Assembly (NCBI GenBank): GCA_017617355.1
Contig: JAFZWI010000088.1
Location: forward strand, 34,801-98,800
Reading direction: 5' to 3'
DNA length: 64,000 nt
From: Salinivirgaceae bacterium
GTDB lineage: Bacteria; Bacteroidota; Bacteroidia; Bacteroidales; SZUA-534
Every line of letters starts with the position of its first letter. Position 1 is the stretch's first letter. The translations under genes and the position numbers were made by a program. This document shows positions 1-8,660 of this stretch, piece after piece. Below the pieces are notes generated by a model. It had not been told where the DNA came from, made no database searches, and worked only from the letters and a program-made list of their open reading frames with translations.

Positions 1-718
1 CTTTGCCATACAAGATACCGATGCCGGTAGGCGCGTAAATCTTATGTCCGCTGAACACCAAAAAGTCGCAGTCGAGCTGCTGCACATCGATTGTGAAATG
101 CTGAATGGCCTGCGACGCATCGACCAATACCGGAACGTTGTGGCTGTGGGCAATCTCAATTATCTGCTCAACAGGATTGATTGTACCCAAAGTGTTTGAC
201 ACATAGCATATTGTCAGAAGTTTGGTGCGGTCGGTAATGAGTTCTTCAAGCTCGGCCAGATTCAGCTCGCCCCGGTCGTCGAAAGCCCATTTTACAACTT
301 TTGCTTTATTTTGACTCTCAAGCAATTGCCACGGCACAATGTTGCTGTGGTGCTCCATTTCCGAAACAATCACCTCGTCGCCTTCCTCCAGAAACTGTCT
401 GCCGAAGGTGGCGGCAACCAGATTGATGCTCTCTGTGGCGCCGCGTGTGAATATTATCTCGCGCTCCGACTCGGCATTGATGAAGTTCTGCACCGTTTTC
501 CGTGCATCCTCCATAGCCTCTGTAGCCTTGTTGCTCATATAGTGGACACCACGATGCACGTTGGCGTTGCACTGGGTATAGATTTCGGTTATCTTGTTAA
601 TCACCGGAAGCGGTTTCTGTGTGGTAGCCGCATTGTCGAAATAGACAAAACGGTGGCCGTTCACCGTCTGCGACAATATTGGAAAATCAGCCCGTATCTT
701 GCTTACATCAAATGCCAT
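1..718 (-). CDS. sufS: Cysteine desulfurase SufS (3' end beyond window)
   Basis: This is the N-terminal 239 or so residues of a SufS-type, PLP-dependent cysteine desulfurase, which takes sulfur from cysteine for Fe-S cluster assembly. Translating the minus strand from the ATG at 718 gives an uninterrupted frame to the window edge. It contains the family hallmarks YFDNAATTQKP, NVHRGVHYMSN and, close to the edge, FSGHKIYAPTGIG, which holds the PLP-binding lysine. The C-terminal half with the catalytic cysteine loop lies outside the window. It starts 2 bases after the stop of the upstream cyclophilin gene, so the two are probably cotranscribed. The other suf genes would be expected further out, but this cannot be seen. 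Confidence 0.93.
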   Translation of the reverse strand, partial: MAFDVSKIRADFPILSQTVNGHRFVYFDNAATTQKPLPVINKITEIYTQCNANVHRGVHYMSNKATEAMEDARKTVQNFINAESEREIIFTRGATESINLVAATFGRQFLEEGDEVIVSEMEHHSNIVPWQLLESQNKAKVVKWAFDDRGELNLAELEELITDRTKLLTICYVSNTLGTINPVEQIIEIAHSHNVPVLVDASQAIQHFTIDVQQLDCDFLVFSGHKIYAPTGIGILYGK

Positions 719-720
719 AG

Positions 721-1554
721 CTACTTTTTCACAATCTTCATTTTCATAATGATGTTGTCGAGCGGACGGTCGTTGCGGTCTGTCTCAACCGATGCGATGC
801 TGTCCACAACATTCAGTCCTTCAACCACTTCGCCAAACACTGTGTATTCGCCGTCAAGGAAAGGCGCTCCGCCAATATTGGTATAGTCGGCACGCTGCTT
901 GTCGCTGAATTTGAACAGTTTGACAACGGGATTCACCTCAACCAAATGGTCCACAAGGCTGTCGCAATAATGATTGAAAGCGGCAAAATTACGCGCGCGC
1001 TGAAGTTTAGTCAGTGCCTCCTGGTCTGCCTTGCTGGCGTCCGATTTGAGCCAGTCGTTGAGCAATTTCTGCTTGACTGATGCGTTATGCTGCTCCTCAA
1101 TATGGTCTAAATCTTTGTTGGAGTACACTTTACCTTGCACAATGTAGAACTGGCAACCCGACGATTTCTTTTCGGGATTGTTGTCGCGTGCGGCAGCTAA
1201 AGCTCCACGCTTGTGGTATTTGCCGTCGACAAACTCGGCAGGAATGCGCTCTCCGTGACTTCCGGCTCCCAGCATCGCACCTTTCTTGGCATTTTTCGAC
1301 TCAGGGTCGCCGCCTTGAATCATAAAGTCCTCAATTACACGGTGAAAGAGCAAGCTGTCGTAGAAGTGCTCCTTGACCAAAGCCACAAAATTCTCCTTGT
1401 GCAACGGAGTCTCGCCGTATAGTTTGACTTTCATATTGCCGTACTGAGTCTCAATGAGGACAAAAGCCGGCTTCGGTTTCTTTCGGTTGCCTTTTGCCGA
1501 CATCAGCCCGGCGGAAAGCAACACTATTGATATGTAAAACAACAACTTCTTCAT
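721..1554 (-). CDS. Exported cyclophilin-type peptidyl-prolyl cis-trans isomerase
   Basis: A 277-residue cyclophilin-type prolyl isomerase. An N-terminal signal peptide (residues 1-20, MKKLLFYISIVLLSAGLMSA) indicates export to the periplasm. The cyclophilin fold starts near residue 30 with VLIETQYGNMKVKLYGETP. The core motif FHRVIEDFMIQGGDPESKN and the later FTVFGEV-type segment (seen as YTVFGEVVEGLNVVDSI) are both present. An insert of about 70 residues (roughly 135-205, helical and charged) sits between the catalytic motifs; I recall similar inserts in other Bacteroidales cyclophilins. The gene is upstream of and almost touching sufS. A TATATTTG -7 element at 1563-1570 lies just before the start. 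Confidence 0.93.
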   Translation of the reverse strand: MKKLLFYISIVLLSAGLMSAKGNRKKPKPAFVLIETQYGNMKVKLYGETPLHKENFVALVKEHFYDSLLFHRVIEDFMIQGGDPESKNAKKGAMLGAGSHGERIPAEFVDGKYHKRGALAAARDNNPEKKSSGCQFYIVQGKVYSNKDLDHIEEQHNASVKQKLLNDWLKSDASKADQEALTKLQRARNFAAFNHYCDSLVDHLVEVNPVVKLFKFSDKQRADYTNIGGAPFLDGEYTVFGEVVEGLNVVDSIASVETDRNDRPLDNIIMKMKIVKK

Positions 1555-1562
1555 AATGGGTG

Positions 1563-1570
1563 CAAATATA
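1563..1570 (-). promoter_or_regulatory. Promoter -7 element of the cyclophilin gene
   Basis: Perfect Bacteroidetes -7 box TATATTTG on the minus strand, 8 bases before the ATG. No clear TTG -33 box lies at the usual distance, so only the -7 element is claimed. Confidence 0.5.
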
Positions 1571-1654
1571 CTAAATTAGTAGGTGATAGGTGTAGGTGAG
1601 ACACAACGATTGAAGAATTTCCAAATTCTAACCTCTGAATTCTGAATTCAAAAT

Positions 1655-1692
1655 TAAAAAAGCAGGGCCGCCCGATTCATCGGACAGCCCCA
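1655..1692 (-). terminator. Intrinsic terminator of surface protein gene 1
   Basis: On the minus strand a two-part hairpin (GTGGGGC with GCCCTGC outside, CCGAT with ATCGG inside, GA loop) is followed by six T. It sits 30 bases after the stop of the 1350-residue surface gene. The terminator at 33693-33732 after the second surface gene has the same layout and a similar flanking sequence (CACAGATTATAAA), so the two 3' ends are related. Confidence 0.85.
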
Positions 1693-1722
1693 CTCCACAG
1701 ATTATAAAATGATTTAGTTGAG

Positions 1723-4700
1723 TCAGTATATCATAACACGTTTGGCAGTGTTGCCGGTTTTGACAATGTAAACTCCTGTGTGGCTGACGGTTATTGTTGT
1801 ATCCGTTCCTCGCGCAACCAGTCCGCCCATTGCGTTGTAAACAAAGATTTCGTCGGTGGCGTTCTCAACAACAATGGTGTTGCCAGTGACGTAGATATTG
1901 ACAGCCTGAGCGGCAGATTCGGCAACAGCGGTGGCAGGGTTTGTGTTTTCGCCGCCTTGATTTTCATTGCCGTTTTCGTTTTCGCCTTGGTTGTTTCCAC
2001 CTTGTTCGCCAGTAGCTGGAATAACTTCCTGAGCGACAATTGTCTCGCCGCATACTGAGCAATGCGAACCTTCAGTCAAACCGTCGGTTGTAGCTGTGGC
2101 TGCAACAGCAGAATCTACAACCACTGTGTGGCCGTGGGCCGGAATTACAACATTTGTGCGGCTTACCTCGGCCTTGCAGACAGAACAATAAACCACCGAA
2201 TCCTTTGAGCCAGCTACAGTGCAGGTTGCCTCCACAATGTTCTCGAATGCAACGCTGTCGGCTTTGTGACCATTAGCAGGAACAGAAATGCTGTCGCGGC
2301 TTATCTCAACATGGCAAACTGAGCAATATACAACCGAGTCGTAAGAGCCGGCTATTGTGCAGGTTGATGATACAATGTTCTCGAACAGAACGCTGTCGGC
2401 TTTGTGACCGGCGAAGGATGCGCTATAAGTTGCAGCAGACTTCACTGTTACGGTGCGAGGATTGTCGGTTACGTTATCATTCCATGCCACAAAGTGGTAG
2501 CCGGCTGAAGGCGTAGCGGTAAGTATCAATACACTTCCGTGTGCTATTGGCGAATCAATTTCAACGGCTACATTATTCGTATCCTTCACAGTTATAGAGC
2601 CATTTTCGGTTGTCGCAATAGTTTGCAAATATGTGTTGATTTCATATTGCGCACTCACAGTCATTTGTGCTACAATATCAGTAAAATCTGCAGGTTGCCA
2701 ACCAACAAAATGCCATCCTTCACGTGTCGGATTTTCAGGCGCAGTTGCGGCACTATGCCATTCAATATATTGAGTATCAATTGCTGTATTATCCCAATCG
2801 ACGAATACCACAGAATATTTGTTTATCTCATATTGCGCTGTCGCTGTCAGGTTTTCTGTTACTGCGGAGAGGTCGATGTCCCAACCTGTGAAAGTGTACC
2901 CTTCACGCTCTGGTTCTGTTGTTATTGTTGCAGTTTTGCCTTCTACCACGTCCTTTTCTTCCAAAGTGGTATTGTCCCAATCAATAAAAGTTACAGTGAA
3001 TAGTTGTTTGAAGACTGCCGAAACATTTGTTGTCTCAGTCACTAACAGAGAGCCATCTTCTTCACAGCCGCCACTCCACGAATACAGTCCGTAGCCGTCT
3101 TCTGCAGTATAGGTGAAATGGAGCGTGCTGTATTCAGGCACATCGCTTAAATCAATATCAGTCTCGACCAATGCTATCGTACCATGTTCAGTAGGTTGTG
3201 TAATAGTTACTTCATGGCCTACATAATCTTTTACAAGGCGAACAGCATAATGGGTCCCTAAATAAGAGAGATGCGAAAGGGTAGTAACAATATTGCAGTT
3301 GCCTAAATTGGTATTATAGTGCTTCCCGAAATACAAAATGTATGGAGCAACATCATTATTGCTGAAATCAGAAGTGTTGTAAGCTGATGGAGCAGGCAAG
3401 AATACGGCTCCGGCATTTTCCATTGTCAGCCACTGTTCCTCACTATAAATATTCAGTGCATAGTTAGTGGGGGCAATGCTCTCTTTGATGTCCGGCACAA
3501 AAGTCATTCCCTCTGGCAACACCCAATTATCCGGTAAGAGAACGAGACCTGTCTGACCATTAACTGTTGCTAATCCACGAAGATTGATTGCGTTCGGGCG
3601 TCCTTCTGCAATATAGTCCCATTCAGCTTTCGACAACGTGTACCATGTCGCATTCGGGCAGCCGTTGTTATCTATAGTATTGGTTCCCCAATCAACAAAA
3701 TCAGGCATAGCGATGAGTGTAGGAGGAAATCCCTCATAATCAACCCGCAGCGGGTTGTTACCCGAGCCCCACACGAAAAGGTCGTTCCATGCAGGATTGC
3801 CGTCATAGTAGTAATTGTTTGCTTGTCCTAATGTCTCCCACTGATTTTCGGCAAAGCGCCATGTGTTATCGATACTGCGCCAACGCAGATTGCCTTGCGA
3901 GAATACAATACGTTTGCCGGAATTATTCACTGAGAAAGCGCCCGTCAATGTTCCATCGCCGAGATTGACAGGTTCGGCAGGGCTCTTTTCATAATAAGCT
4001 TTAGCGGTTATGTTTTGACGGATTTCGGTATAATCAGGCGACCATCCGAGGAAGGTATATCCTTCGCGAGTCGGATTGGCGGGAGGCGTGGCGCTTGCCT
4101 TGAAAGCAACTGTTTGGGCAGCCTTGAGTTCTGTGCCGTCCCAGTCAACAAAGGTCACTTGGAACGTTTTCTCTCTATATACGCATTTTACAACCGTATC
4201 GGAAGTGATTTCCATACTATACAACAAATAGTTGTTTGAATCGTATTCCGGTGTATAGCCCTCCCAGTGGTCAAACTCATAGCCCATGTAGTTCTCGTGG
4301 TCGCCGTAATAATCCACATCATGCCAGAAGTAAACCATTGAGCCGTAAGGGATATCGGCAAATTGCTCAGTTGAAGAAGACCAAAGGGTCGAGCCATGCT
4401 GGATATACATACCTACAAGACAATGAACCGCTGTTAATGTGACGGTATATTTGTGTGCCTCGTAAGTGGCTGTAATATTAAGGTTGCTCTTAACATTTGT
4501 ATATTCATTGTTCCATCCGGTGAAGGTGTGTCCTTCGCGTTCGGGGTCGGCGGGAGCAACCGCATTTCCACCATAATTAATGATTTGTGTCTCACCAATT
4601 TGTGTGCCGTCATAATCGAAGAACTTAACCTCAAATGTCTGCACTTTGAATGAGCAGGTAACGGCGGTGTCTTTAGACACTGTGAGCCCCGTAGCAGGGT

Positions 4701-5775
4701 TGTAGTTAGTCCATTCATCAAGTAAATAGCCTTCGTTTGGTGTGGCGGTTAGTTGCAGCACAGTGCCTTCTTTTACTTGCGCGCTTCCGTTTTCATCAAA
4801 CTCAATGCCTTCGTTGTTTACAGTAATAGTGCCATGTTCAGGTTGCGTAATGGTTACTCCGAATTTTACTGGCTCTAAGTCATGAACCAAACGGACACTA
4901 TAAGGGCTCCAGTTTTGCGTTGTAGTATTTACACTGTAATAAGGATTGGCTGAGGATGTTCTCATATCCACATAGGATTGGGTCGACTGCACCATCACAC
5001 CCATAGAAGACCTATATTGAAAATAATAAGTATTATTCATAGCTTTTTGTGTCAGCGCATAACCGGCATCAGGTAAGAACACGGCACCAGCCGTTTCCAT
5101 AGCGGACCATTGGTCCACATCATACACATTGACCGTAAAATCAGCGGGGTCGGGTGTGAAGTTAGTCCCCGACCAGTTGTCAGGCAGCAGTACATAACCG
5201 GTTACGCCGTTCACCGTAGCAAAACCGCGTAAGTTTGCGGCATTAACGCGCGTCCCAAGTATATACGTCCACTCCGCCTGGGTTGGCGTACGCCACAGCC
5301 CAACTTCGTCGCCGCCGTTAGAGATAGCGTTATATACACCCCAGTCGTACCACGCTTTGTCGCCAACCATTTCTACAGCTGGGGCACCATCAGTTGCTGA
5401 TTTTCCTATATATATGTCCGGCAGATATCCATGCCAGCCACTCGTTGCGCGGTAGAACAAGTCCAACCACACGTCTATAAGACGGGAACGACTGTTACAA
5501 TTCCTTTGCGTGTTGGAACTCCCGCAGATGTCATACTGGTTGGTGGCAAAGCGCCACGTGCCCGCTACGCCAGCGCTGTCTTGCGTGGTGTGCGTGCCTT
5601 GCGCGGCGTTGAACTGAAGGTTACCTTGCGAGAAGGAGATTTTGTCGTTGTCGGCGTTGATAGTAAATGCTCCGGGCAACTGTCCTTGAATAGGTGTTGT
5701 TTGTGCCCACGAATTCAGCGTGCTGCAAATCAGCGTGGCCGCTGTCAATAACAATTGTCTAAATTTCCTTTTCAT
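1723..5775 (-). CDS. Large surface protein 1 with Listeria-Bacteroides repeats and type IX-like sorting domain
   Basis: A 1350-residue secreted protein. In order: a signal peptide (1-25, ending NSWAQ); a module starting FTINADNDKISFSQGNLQF (about 35-310), repeated near 610-885 (FSVNNSGKRIVFSQGNLRW); Listeria-Bacteroides/InlB-type beta repeats (about 310-600 and 890-1130, signature EGYTFLGW or EGHTFTGW); three cysteine modules of the form HKADSVxFENIV..TC..DSVVYCSVC (about 1130-1240); a G/N/Q/E-rich linker; and a C-terminal domain (about 1275-1350) with VYIVKTGNTAKRVMIY, typical of type IX sorting signals. It is probably exported through the outer membrane and surface-bound, perhaps an adhesin. 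The ligand is unknown. Two micro-ORFs precede it and its 5' and 3' flanks match those of the gene at 33777-39317. Confidence 0.85.
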   Translation of the reverse strand: MKRKFRQLLLTAATLICSTLNSWAQTTPIQGQLPGAFTINADNDKISFSQGNLQFNAAQGTHTTQDSAGVAGTWRFATNQYDICGSSNTQRNCNSRSRLIDVWLDLFYRATSGWHGYLPDIYIGKSATDGAPAVEMVGDKAWYDWGVYNAISNGGDEVGLWRTPTQAEWTYILGTRVNAANLRGFATVNGVTGYVLLPDNWSGTNFTPDPADFTVNVYDVDQWSAMETAGAVFLPDAGYALTQKAMNNTYYFQYRSSMGVMVQSTQSYVDMRTSSANPYYSVNTTTQNWSPYSVRLVHDLEPVKFGVTITQPEHGTITVNNEGIEFDENGSAQVKEGTVLQLTATPNEGYLLDEWTNYNPATGLTVSKDTAVTCSFKVQTFEVKFFDYDGTQIGETQIINYGGNAVAPADPEREGHTFTGWNNEYTNVKSNLNITATYEAHKYTVTLTAVHCLVGMYIQHGSTLWSSSTEQFADIPYGSMVYFWHDVDYYGDHENYMGYEFDHWEGYTPEYDSNNYLLYSMEITSDTVVKCVYREKTFQVTFVDWDGTELKAAQTVAFKASATPPANPTREGYTFLGWSPDYTEIRQNITAKAYYEKSPAEPVNLGDGTLTGAFSVNNSGKRIVFSQGNLRWRSIDNTWRFAENQWETLGQANNYYYDGNPAWNDLFVWGSGNNPLRVDYEGFPPTLIAMPDFVDWGTNTIDNNGCPNATWYTLSKAEWDYIAEGRPNAINLRGLATVNGQTGLVLLPDNWVLPEGMTFVPDIKESIAPTNYALNIYSEEQWLTMENAGAVFLPAPSAYNTSDFSNNDVAPYILYFGKHYNTNLGNCNIVTTLSHLSYLGTHYAVRLVKDYVGHEVTITQPTEHGTIALVETDIDLSDVPEYSTLHFTYTAEDGYGLYSWSGGCEEDGSLLVTETTNVSAVFKQLFTVTFIDWDNTTLEEKDVVEGKTATITTEPEREGYTFTGWDIDLSAVTENLTATAQYEINKYSVVFVDWDNTAIDTQYIEWHSAATAPENPTREGWHFVGWQPADFTDIVAQMTVSAQYEINTYLQTIATTENGSITVKDTNNVAVEIDSPIAHGSVLILTATPSAGYHFVAWNDNVTDNPRTVTVKSAATYSASFAGHKADSVLFENIVSSTCTIAGSYDSVVYCSVCHVEISRDSISVPANGHKADSVAFENIVEATCTVAGSKDSVVYCSVCKAEVSRTNVVIPAHGHTVVVDSAVAATATTDGLTEGSHCSVCGETIVAQEVIPATGEQGGNNQGENENGNENQGGENTNPATAVAESAAQAVNIYVTGNTIVVENATDEIFVYNAMGGLVARGTDTTITVSHTGVYIVKTGNTAKRVMIY

Positions 5776-5822
5776 ATTAATTTGATTTTAAATGTTATAT
5801 AAAATTTGTTGTTCAATGCTTT

Positions 5823-5915
5823 TTACCAAATCACTCCTACCAAAACGCAGCAAATGACGGTAAGCGCCAAAAGCGTGCAAACTAAAATGCTTATAAAAGT
5901 GCGTCTTGCTTTCAT
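5823..5915 (-). CDS. Conserved micropeptide B, copy 1 (30 aa, hydrophobic)
   Basis: A 30-codon ORF starting at the ATG at 5915. The product begins MKARRTFISILVCTLLALTV and continues with a hydrophobic, cysteine-pair segment to a TGG-TAA end. Topology: a short basic N-terminus, then one membrane-spanning helix. A homologue of 31 codons occupies the same place before the second surface gene (39361-39456). Between the copies six codons differ synonymously, and most replacements are conservative (A/V, V/L, A/T), a pattern expected of translated sequence. It begins 11 bases after micropeptide A and ends 47 bases before surface protein 1, consistent with one mRNA. The function is unknown; a small membrane regulator, chaperone or leader peptide are all possible. 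Confidence 0.6.
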   Translation of the reverse strand: MKARRTFISILVCTLLALTVICCVLVGVIW

Positions 5916-5926
5916 AATATAGATGT

Positions 5927-6010
5927 TTAAAAGTTTGTTTTGGTTGCGTGCGGTTTACGGAAAATGTGGTTGAACCCCATTGCCAGAATCATTACTGTTG
6001 CGAAAATCAT
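5927..6010 (-). CDS. Conserved micropeptide A, copy 1 (17 or 27 aa)
   Basis: A short ORF ending in RKPHATKTNF. The longest form starts at 6010 (27 codons, with a hydrophobic N-terminus MIFATVMILA). The internal ATG at 5980 gives MGFNHIFRKPHATKTNF, which aligns end to end with the copy at 39468-39521 (MEVNYIFRKPYATKTNF). I therefore favour 5980 as the conserved start, although the longer form cannot be excluded. Six of 18 codons differ synonymously and four by replacement, two of these His/Tyr swaps. It is followed after 11 bases by micropeptide B, a spacing identical in both loci. The role is unknown. Confidence 0.5.
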   Translation of the reverse strand: MIFATVMILAMGFNHIFRKPHATKTNF

Positions 6011-6178
6011 AGTATCTATAGTTTTAAGTTATAAGTTTTCAAAGTTTAAAGTTGAGAGGGTTAGAGGGTTAGAAGTTTAGAGTTTAGCATACTTATGTCT
6101 TTTGCCCTTTCGCCTCTCATTAATCATTACTCTTTAATCATTAATCACTAATCATTTCTCATTGTTTTTCTTGATTTT

Positions 6179-6211
6179 CAAATGTCGGCAGGCTGTTTTA
6201 ACTGTACAATA
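6179..6211 (-). promoter_or_regulatory. Promoter of micro-ORF/surface protein 1 unit
   Basis: On the minus strand TATTG (6207-6211) is followed after exactly 20 bases by GACATTTG (6179-6186), one mismatch from TAnnTTTG. The same TATTG-N20-GAC(C)TTTG layout occurs at 39615-39647, also directly downstream of the 21-base repeats. The -7 box is imperfect at its first base in both copies, as expected for an activator-dependent promoter. Confidence 0.6.
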
Positions 6212-6221
6212 CCCGAAAAAT

Positions 6222-6290
6222 GAACGGCGGGTTTGACTTAACGAACGGCGGGTTTGACTTAACGAACGGCGGGTTTGACTTAACGAACGG
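6222..6290 (-). repeat. 21-base tandem direct repeats, 3 units plus partial; candidate LytTR sites
   Basis: Three identical 21-base units (6222-6242, 6243-6263, 6264-6284) and a 6-base partial unit. Read on the minus strand each contains CCGTTCGTTAAG, then TCAAACCCG. The published LytTR consensus is [TA][AC][CA]GTTN[AG][TG] in direct repeats about 21 bases apart. ACCGTTCGT at the edge fits fully, GCCGTTCGT in each unit fits 8 of 9, and TTCGTTAAG fits 8 of 9. The array ends 11 bases upstream of the -33 box. The same unit occurs twice at 39658-39705, next to a LytTR regulator gene. Confidence 0.7.
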
Positions 6291-6421
6291 TTTTTGAAAA
6301 TGGGCAAAAAAGGGCCTTTTTCGGGGTGTTTTTGAGGTAATTTTGGAGGGAAAACGCGGATTTTTGGCTTTCAACCACAAAAATGTTTAATCACGGATTT
6401 CGCAAAAAGCACGGAAAGTTT

Positions 6422-6439
6422 AAAAACGCAAGCGTTTTT
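6422..6439 (-). terminator. Terminator downstream of dnaG
   Basis: AAAAACGC-AA-GCGTTTTT perfect hairpin with A/T tails on both sides, so it could work in either direction. It lies about 140 bases after the dnaG stop codon, in otherwise AT-rich sequence. Confidence 0.6.
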
Positions 6440-6577
6440 TTATTGGGATTTCGCTTCGCGAGAAATTTGAAGAAAATCTTAAATAAAATTTATAAAAAAT
6501 TGATTAATAATATTTTGTTTAATTTTTTAACCAATTTTCTAAAAATTTCCGCACGTCAGGGCGCTATACATTCTTGC

Positions 6578-8566
6578 TCAGCACATTACCCTGTCGAGGA
6601 AGCGCGAAAGGTTGTTTTTGTAAACGGTGTATGAGCTGCACTCGGCCATTAGCGCCTCCCATTTCTGCGTCTTCTCGTCGCTGTCGGGCTCTTTTTCCAG
6701 AAGCGCTATCTCTTTGCTTATTTTATCGAGCGTCTGCTTGGCTATCTCCAGTTTATAGCCATTCAAGTCCTTATCTATCACCTGTTTAAGCTGTTTTGTC
6801 TCGGGCTTTACATAGCTGTTCAGCTTATCCCAAATCTTGCTTATGGTGTGGCGCTCCTCCATTAAGTCGATAACATATTTGCTGACATCGGCGTCGTGAT
6901 AGTTTATAAACATTGCGATGTCGGGCTTCTGGCCTTTGTTATAGGCTTCGAAATAGATGTCGTAAACCTGATTGCTGACTGGCGTGCGGAAAACCACTCC
7001 GTTGTCTTTCAGCTCTTTATCGATATAATAGGCTACCGTAATATCTTCGGAAGGCTTGTCGCCCTCGGCCACCGTAAACAGCACGTCGTTGCCGTAGTTG
7101 AGCAATAGTTTCAGCAAGTCGTCTTCATACTGGCGGCAGCGGGCATTGGCGGCAACATCAGGGTTCAGAACCACCTGCGAGGCGGGTTTGGGCTGTTGCG
7201 GCTGATACTCCGGCTTTGGATATTGCTGCCCCAGCTGTCGGTTGAGAAGTTTGTTTATCTCGATGTGAAGCACCCGCTCCTCAACGTTGAGCATCTCGGC
7301 GCACTCCTTGACATAAACCGAGCGTTTTATGCTGTCGGGGATAATCGAAATGGTTCTGACAATATCGCTTATCATCTGCGCCTTTTTTATAGGGTCGTTG
7401 CCCACCTCTTTCGACAGCCGACTGGCCTTGAACAAGATACAGTCTTTCTCATTATCAGCAATATACGCTTCGATTTCGGTCAGGCTGTGATTGCGGGCGA
7501 AAGAGTCGGGGTCCTCACCGTCGGGCAGGAGCAACACCTTCACGTTCATCTCCTCGGGCAACAGCAAATCAATGGCGCGCAAAGCGGCATCAATACCTGG
7601 TCCGTCGCCGTCATAAAGCACCGTTACATTCTCGGTGAAACGGCGAATGAGCCGAATCTGCTCAGTTGTTAGCGATGTGCCGTTACTAGCAACCACATTC
7701 TCGATACCGCTCTGGTGCATGCTCAAGACATCGGTGTAACCCTCAACCAGATAGCATTTTGCACTGCGTACTATCGAGTTTTTGGCTTGGAAAATGCCAT
7801 ATAACGAGCGGCTTTTGTCGTAGATGATTGACTGCGGCGAGTTCATATACTTGACATTGACGCCTTTGGTGCGTGCATCGAGCACACGGCCGCCAAAACC
7901 AATGGCCTGCCCCGTCAGATTGTGAATGGGGAACATCACGCGGCTGAAGAAACGGTCGAAGGTGTAGCCGTCGTCATGCTTAATGGTAAGTCCGGTGCCG
8001 ATATTTGTCTTATCGTCACTTATCAGATATTTGAGCTGGTAGCCGTTTTTGAGCGCCTGCTCAGTAAACGACTTACGGTCCGATAGGCTGTAACCCAGCT
8101 CGTAGGCCTTGATTGTCTCGTCGGAGAAGCCGCGCTCGCGGAAATATTTCAGACCAATGGCGCGCCCCTCCTCGGTCTCAAACATGTTCGAGATGAATGT
8201 CTTTTTGGCGTAATCGTTCAGTATCAGCATGCTGGCGCGGTCATCGTTGCGCTCCTTCTCCTCAGGTGTGAACTCTTTCTCTTTGATTTCGATGTTGTAC
8301 TTTTTAGCCAGATATTTCAAGGCATCGGTGTACGACATCTGCTCATGCTCCATTATGAAATTGACGCTGTTACCGCCCTTGCTACATCCAAAGCAATGAT
8401 AGATATTCCGCCCCGGCGACACGTAGAACGACGGCGTCTTCTCGTTGTGGAACGGACAGCAACCCACATAGTTGGCGCCGCGCTTCTTCAAGCTGACAAA
8501 ATCCGACACCACGTCCACAATGTTGACCGCGTTGTAAATCCTATCTATCGTTTCTTTATCTATCAT
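6578..8566 (-). CDS. dnaG: DNA primase DnaG
   Basis: A 662-residue bacterial primase that makes RNA primers at the replication fork. The N-terminal zinc-binding domain carries C37, H40, C58 and C61 (CCPFHNEKTPSF, YHCFGCSKGG). The catalytic core follows, with a TOPRIM domain around residues 260-350 (YLVEGYTDVLSMHQ and LYDGDGPGIDAA, holding the acidic metal-binding residues). The C-terminal 200 residues are more variable, as expected of the helicase-binding domain, and contain a P/Q-rich linker (YPKPEYQPQQPKP). Length is usual for the family. It is divergent from rbfA. Confidence 0.97.
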   Translation of the reverse strand: MIDKETIDRIYNAVNIVDVVSDFVSLKKRGANYVGCCPFHNEKTPSFYVSPGRNIYHCFGCSKGGNSVNFIMEHEQMSYTDALKYLAKKYNIEIKEKEFTPEEKERNDDRASMLILNDYAKKTFISNMFETEEGRAIGLKYFRERGFSDETIKAYELGYSLSDRKSFTEQALKNGYQLKYLISDDKTNIGTGLTIKHDDGYTFDRFFSRVMFPIHNLTGQAIGFGGRVLDARTKGVNVKYMNSPQSIIYDKSRSLYGIFQAKNSIVRSAKCYLVEGYTDVLSMHQSGIENVVASNGTSLTTEQIRLIRRFTENVTVLYDGDGPGIDAALRAIDLLLPEEMNVKVLLLPDGEDPDSFARNHSLTEIEAYIADNEKDCILFKASRLSKEVGNDPIKKAQMISDIVRTISIIPDSIKRSVYVKECAEMLNVEERVLHIEINKLLNRQLGQQYPKPEYQPQQPKPASQVVLNPDVAANARCRQYEDDLLKLLLNYGNDVLFTVAEGDKPSEDITVAYYIDKELKDNGVVFRTPVSNQVYDIYFEAYNKGQKPDIAMFINYHDADVSKYVIDLMEERHTISKIWDKLNSYVKPETKQLKQVIDKDLNGYKLEIAKQTLDKISKEIALLEKEPDSDEKTQKWEALMAECSSYTVYKNNLSRFLDRVMC

Positions 8567-8660
8567 GCTGATAATAAAAAGTTTGCGCCGCCGAAAAACA
8601 TCGTCTTTCGAGCGAATAAAGATAAAACAACTTAGCGGAAACAGGCTAATTTATTTATCA

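Larger units (their letters stand above)
5776..6577. other. Intergenic region between surface protein 1 and dnaG
   Basis: Holds, from right to left: AT-rich sequence with the dnaG terminator, a segment (about 6291-6365) similar to 39706-39785 near the other surface gene, the 21-base repeats, a promoter, a low-complexity leader (about 6015-6175, TTAATCATTACTC-like) and the two micro-ORFs. No conventional-size gene is visible. Confidence 0.7.

Noticed and set aside
2539-3094. Plus-strand ORFs of 90-154 codons inside the surface gene
   Set aside because: They are antisense shadows of the long beta-repeat gene with no recognisable product.
6219-6290. 21-base repeats as a CRISPR array
   Set aside because: Units are contiguous with no spacers, and no cas genes are near.
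6198-6380. 60-residue minus-strand ORF reading PFVKSNP three times
   Set aside because: The 21-base repeat is seven codons long, so any frame through it repeats. It lies over the promoter and upstream repeats, has no start site support, and the second locus has only a DNA-level match.
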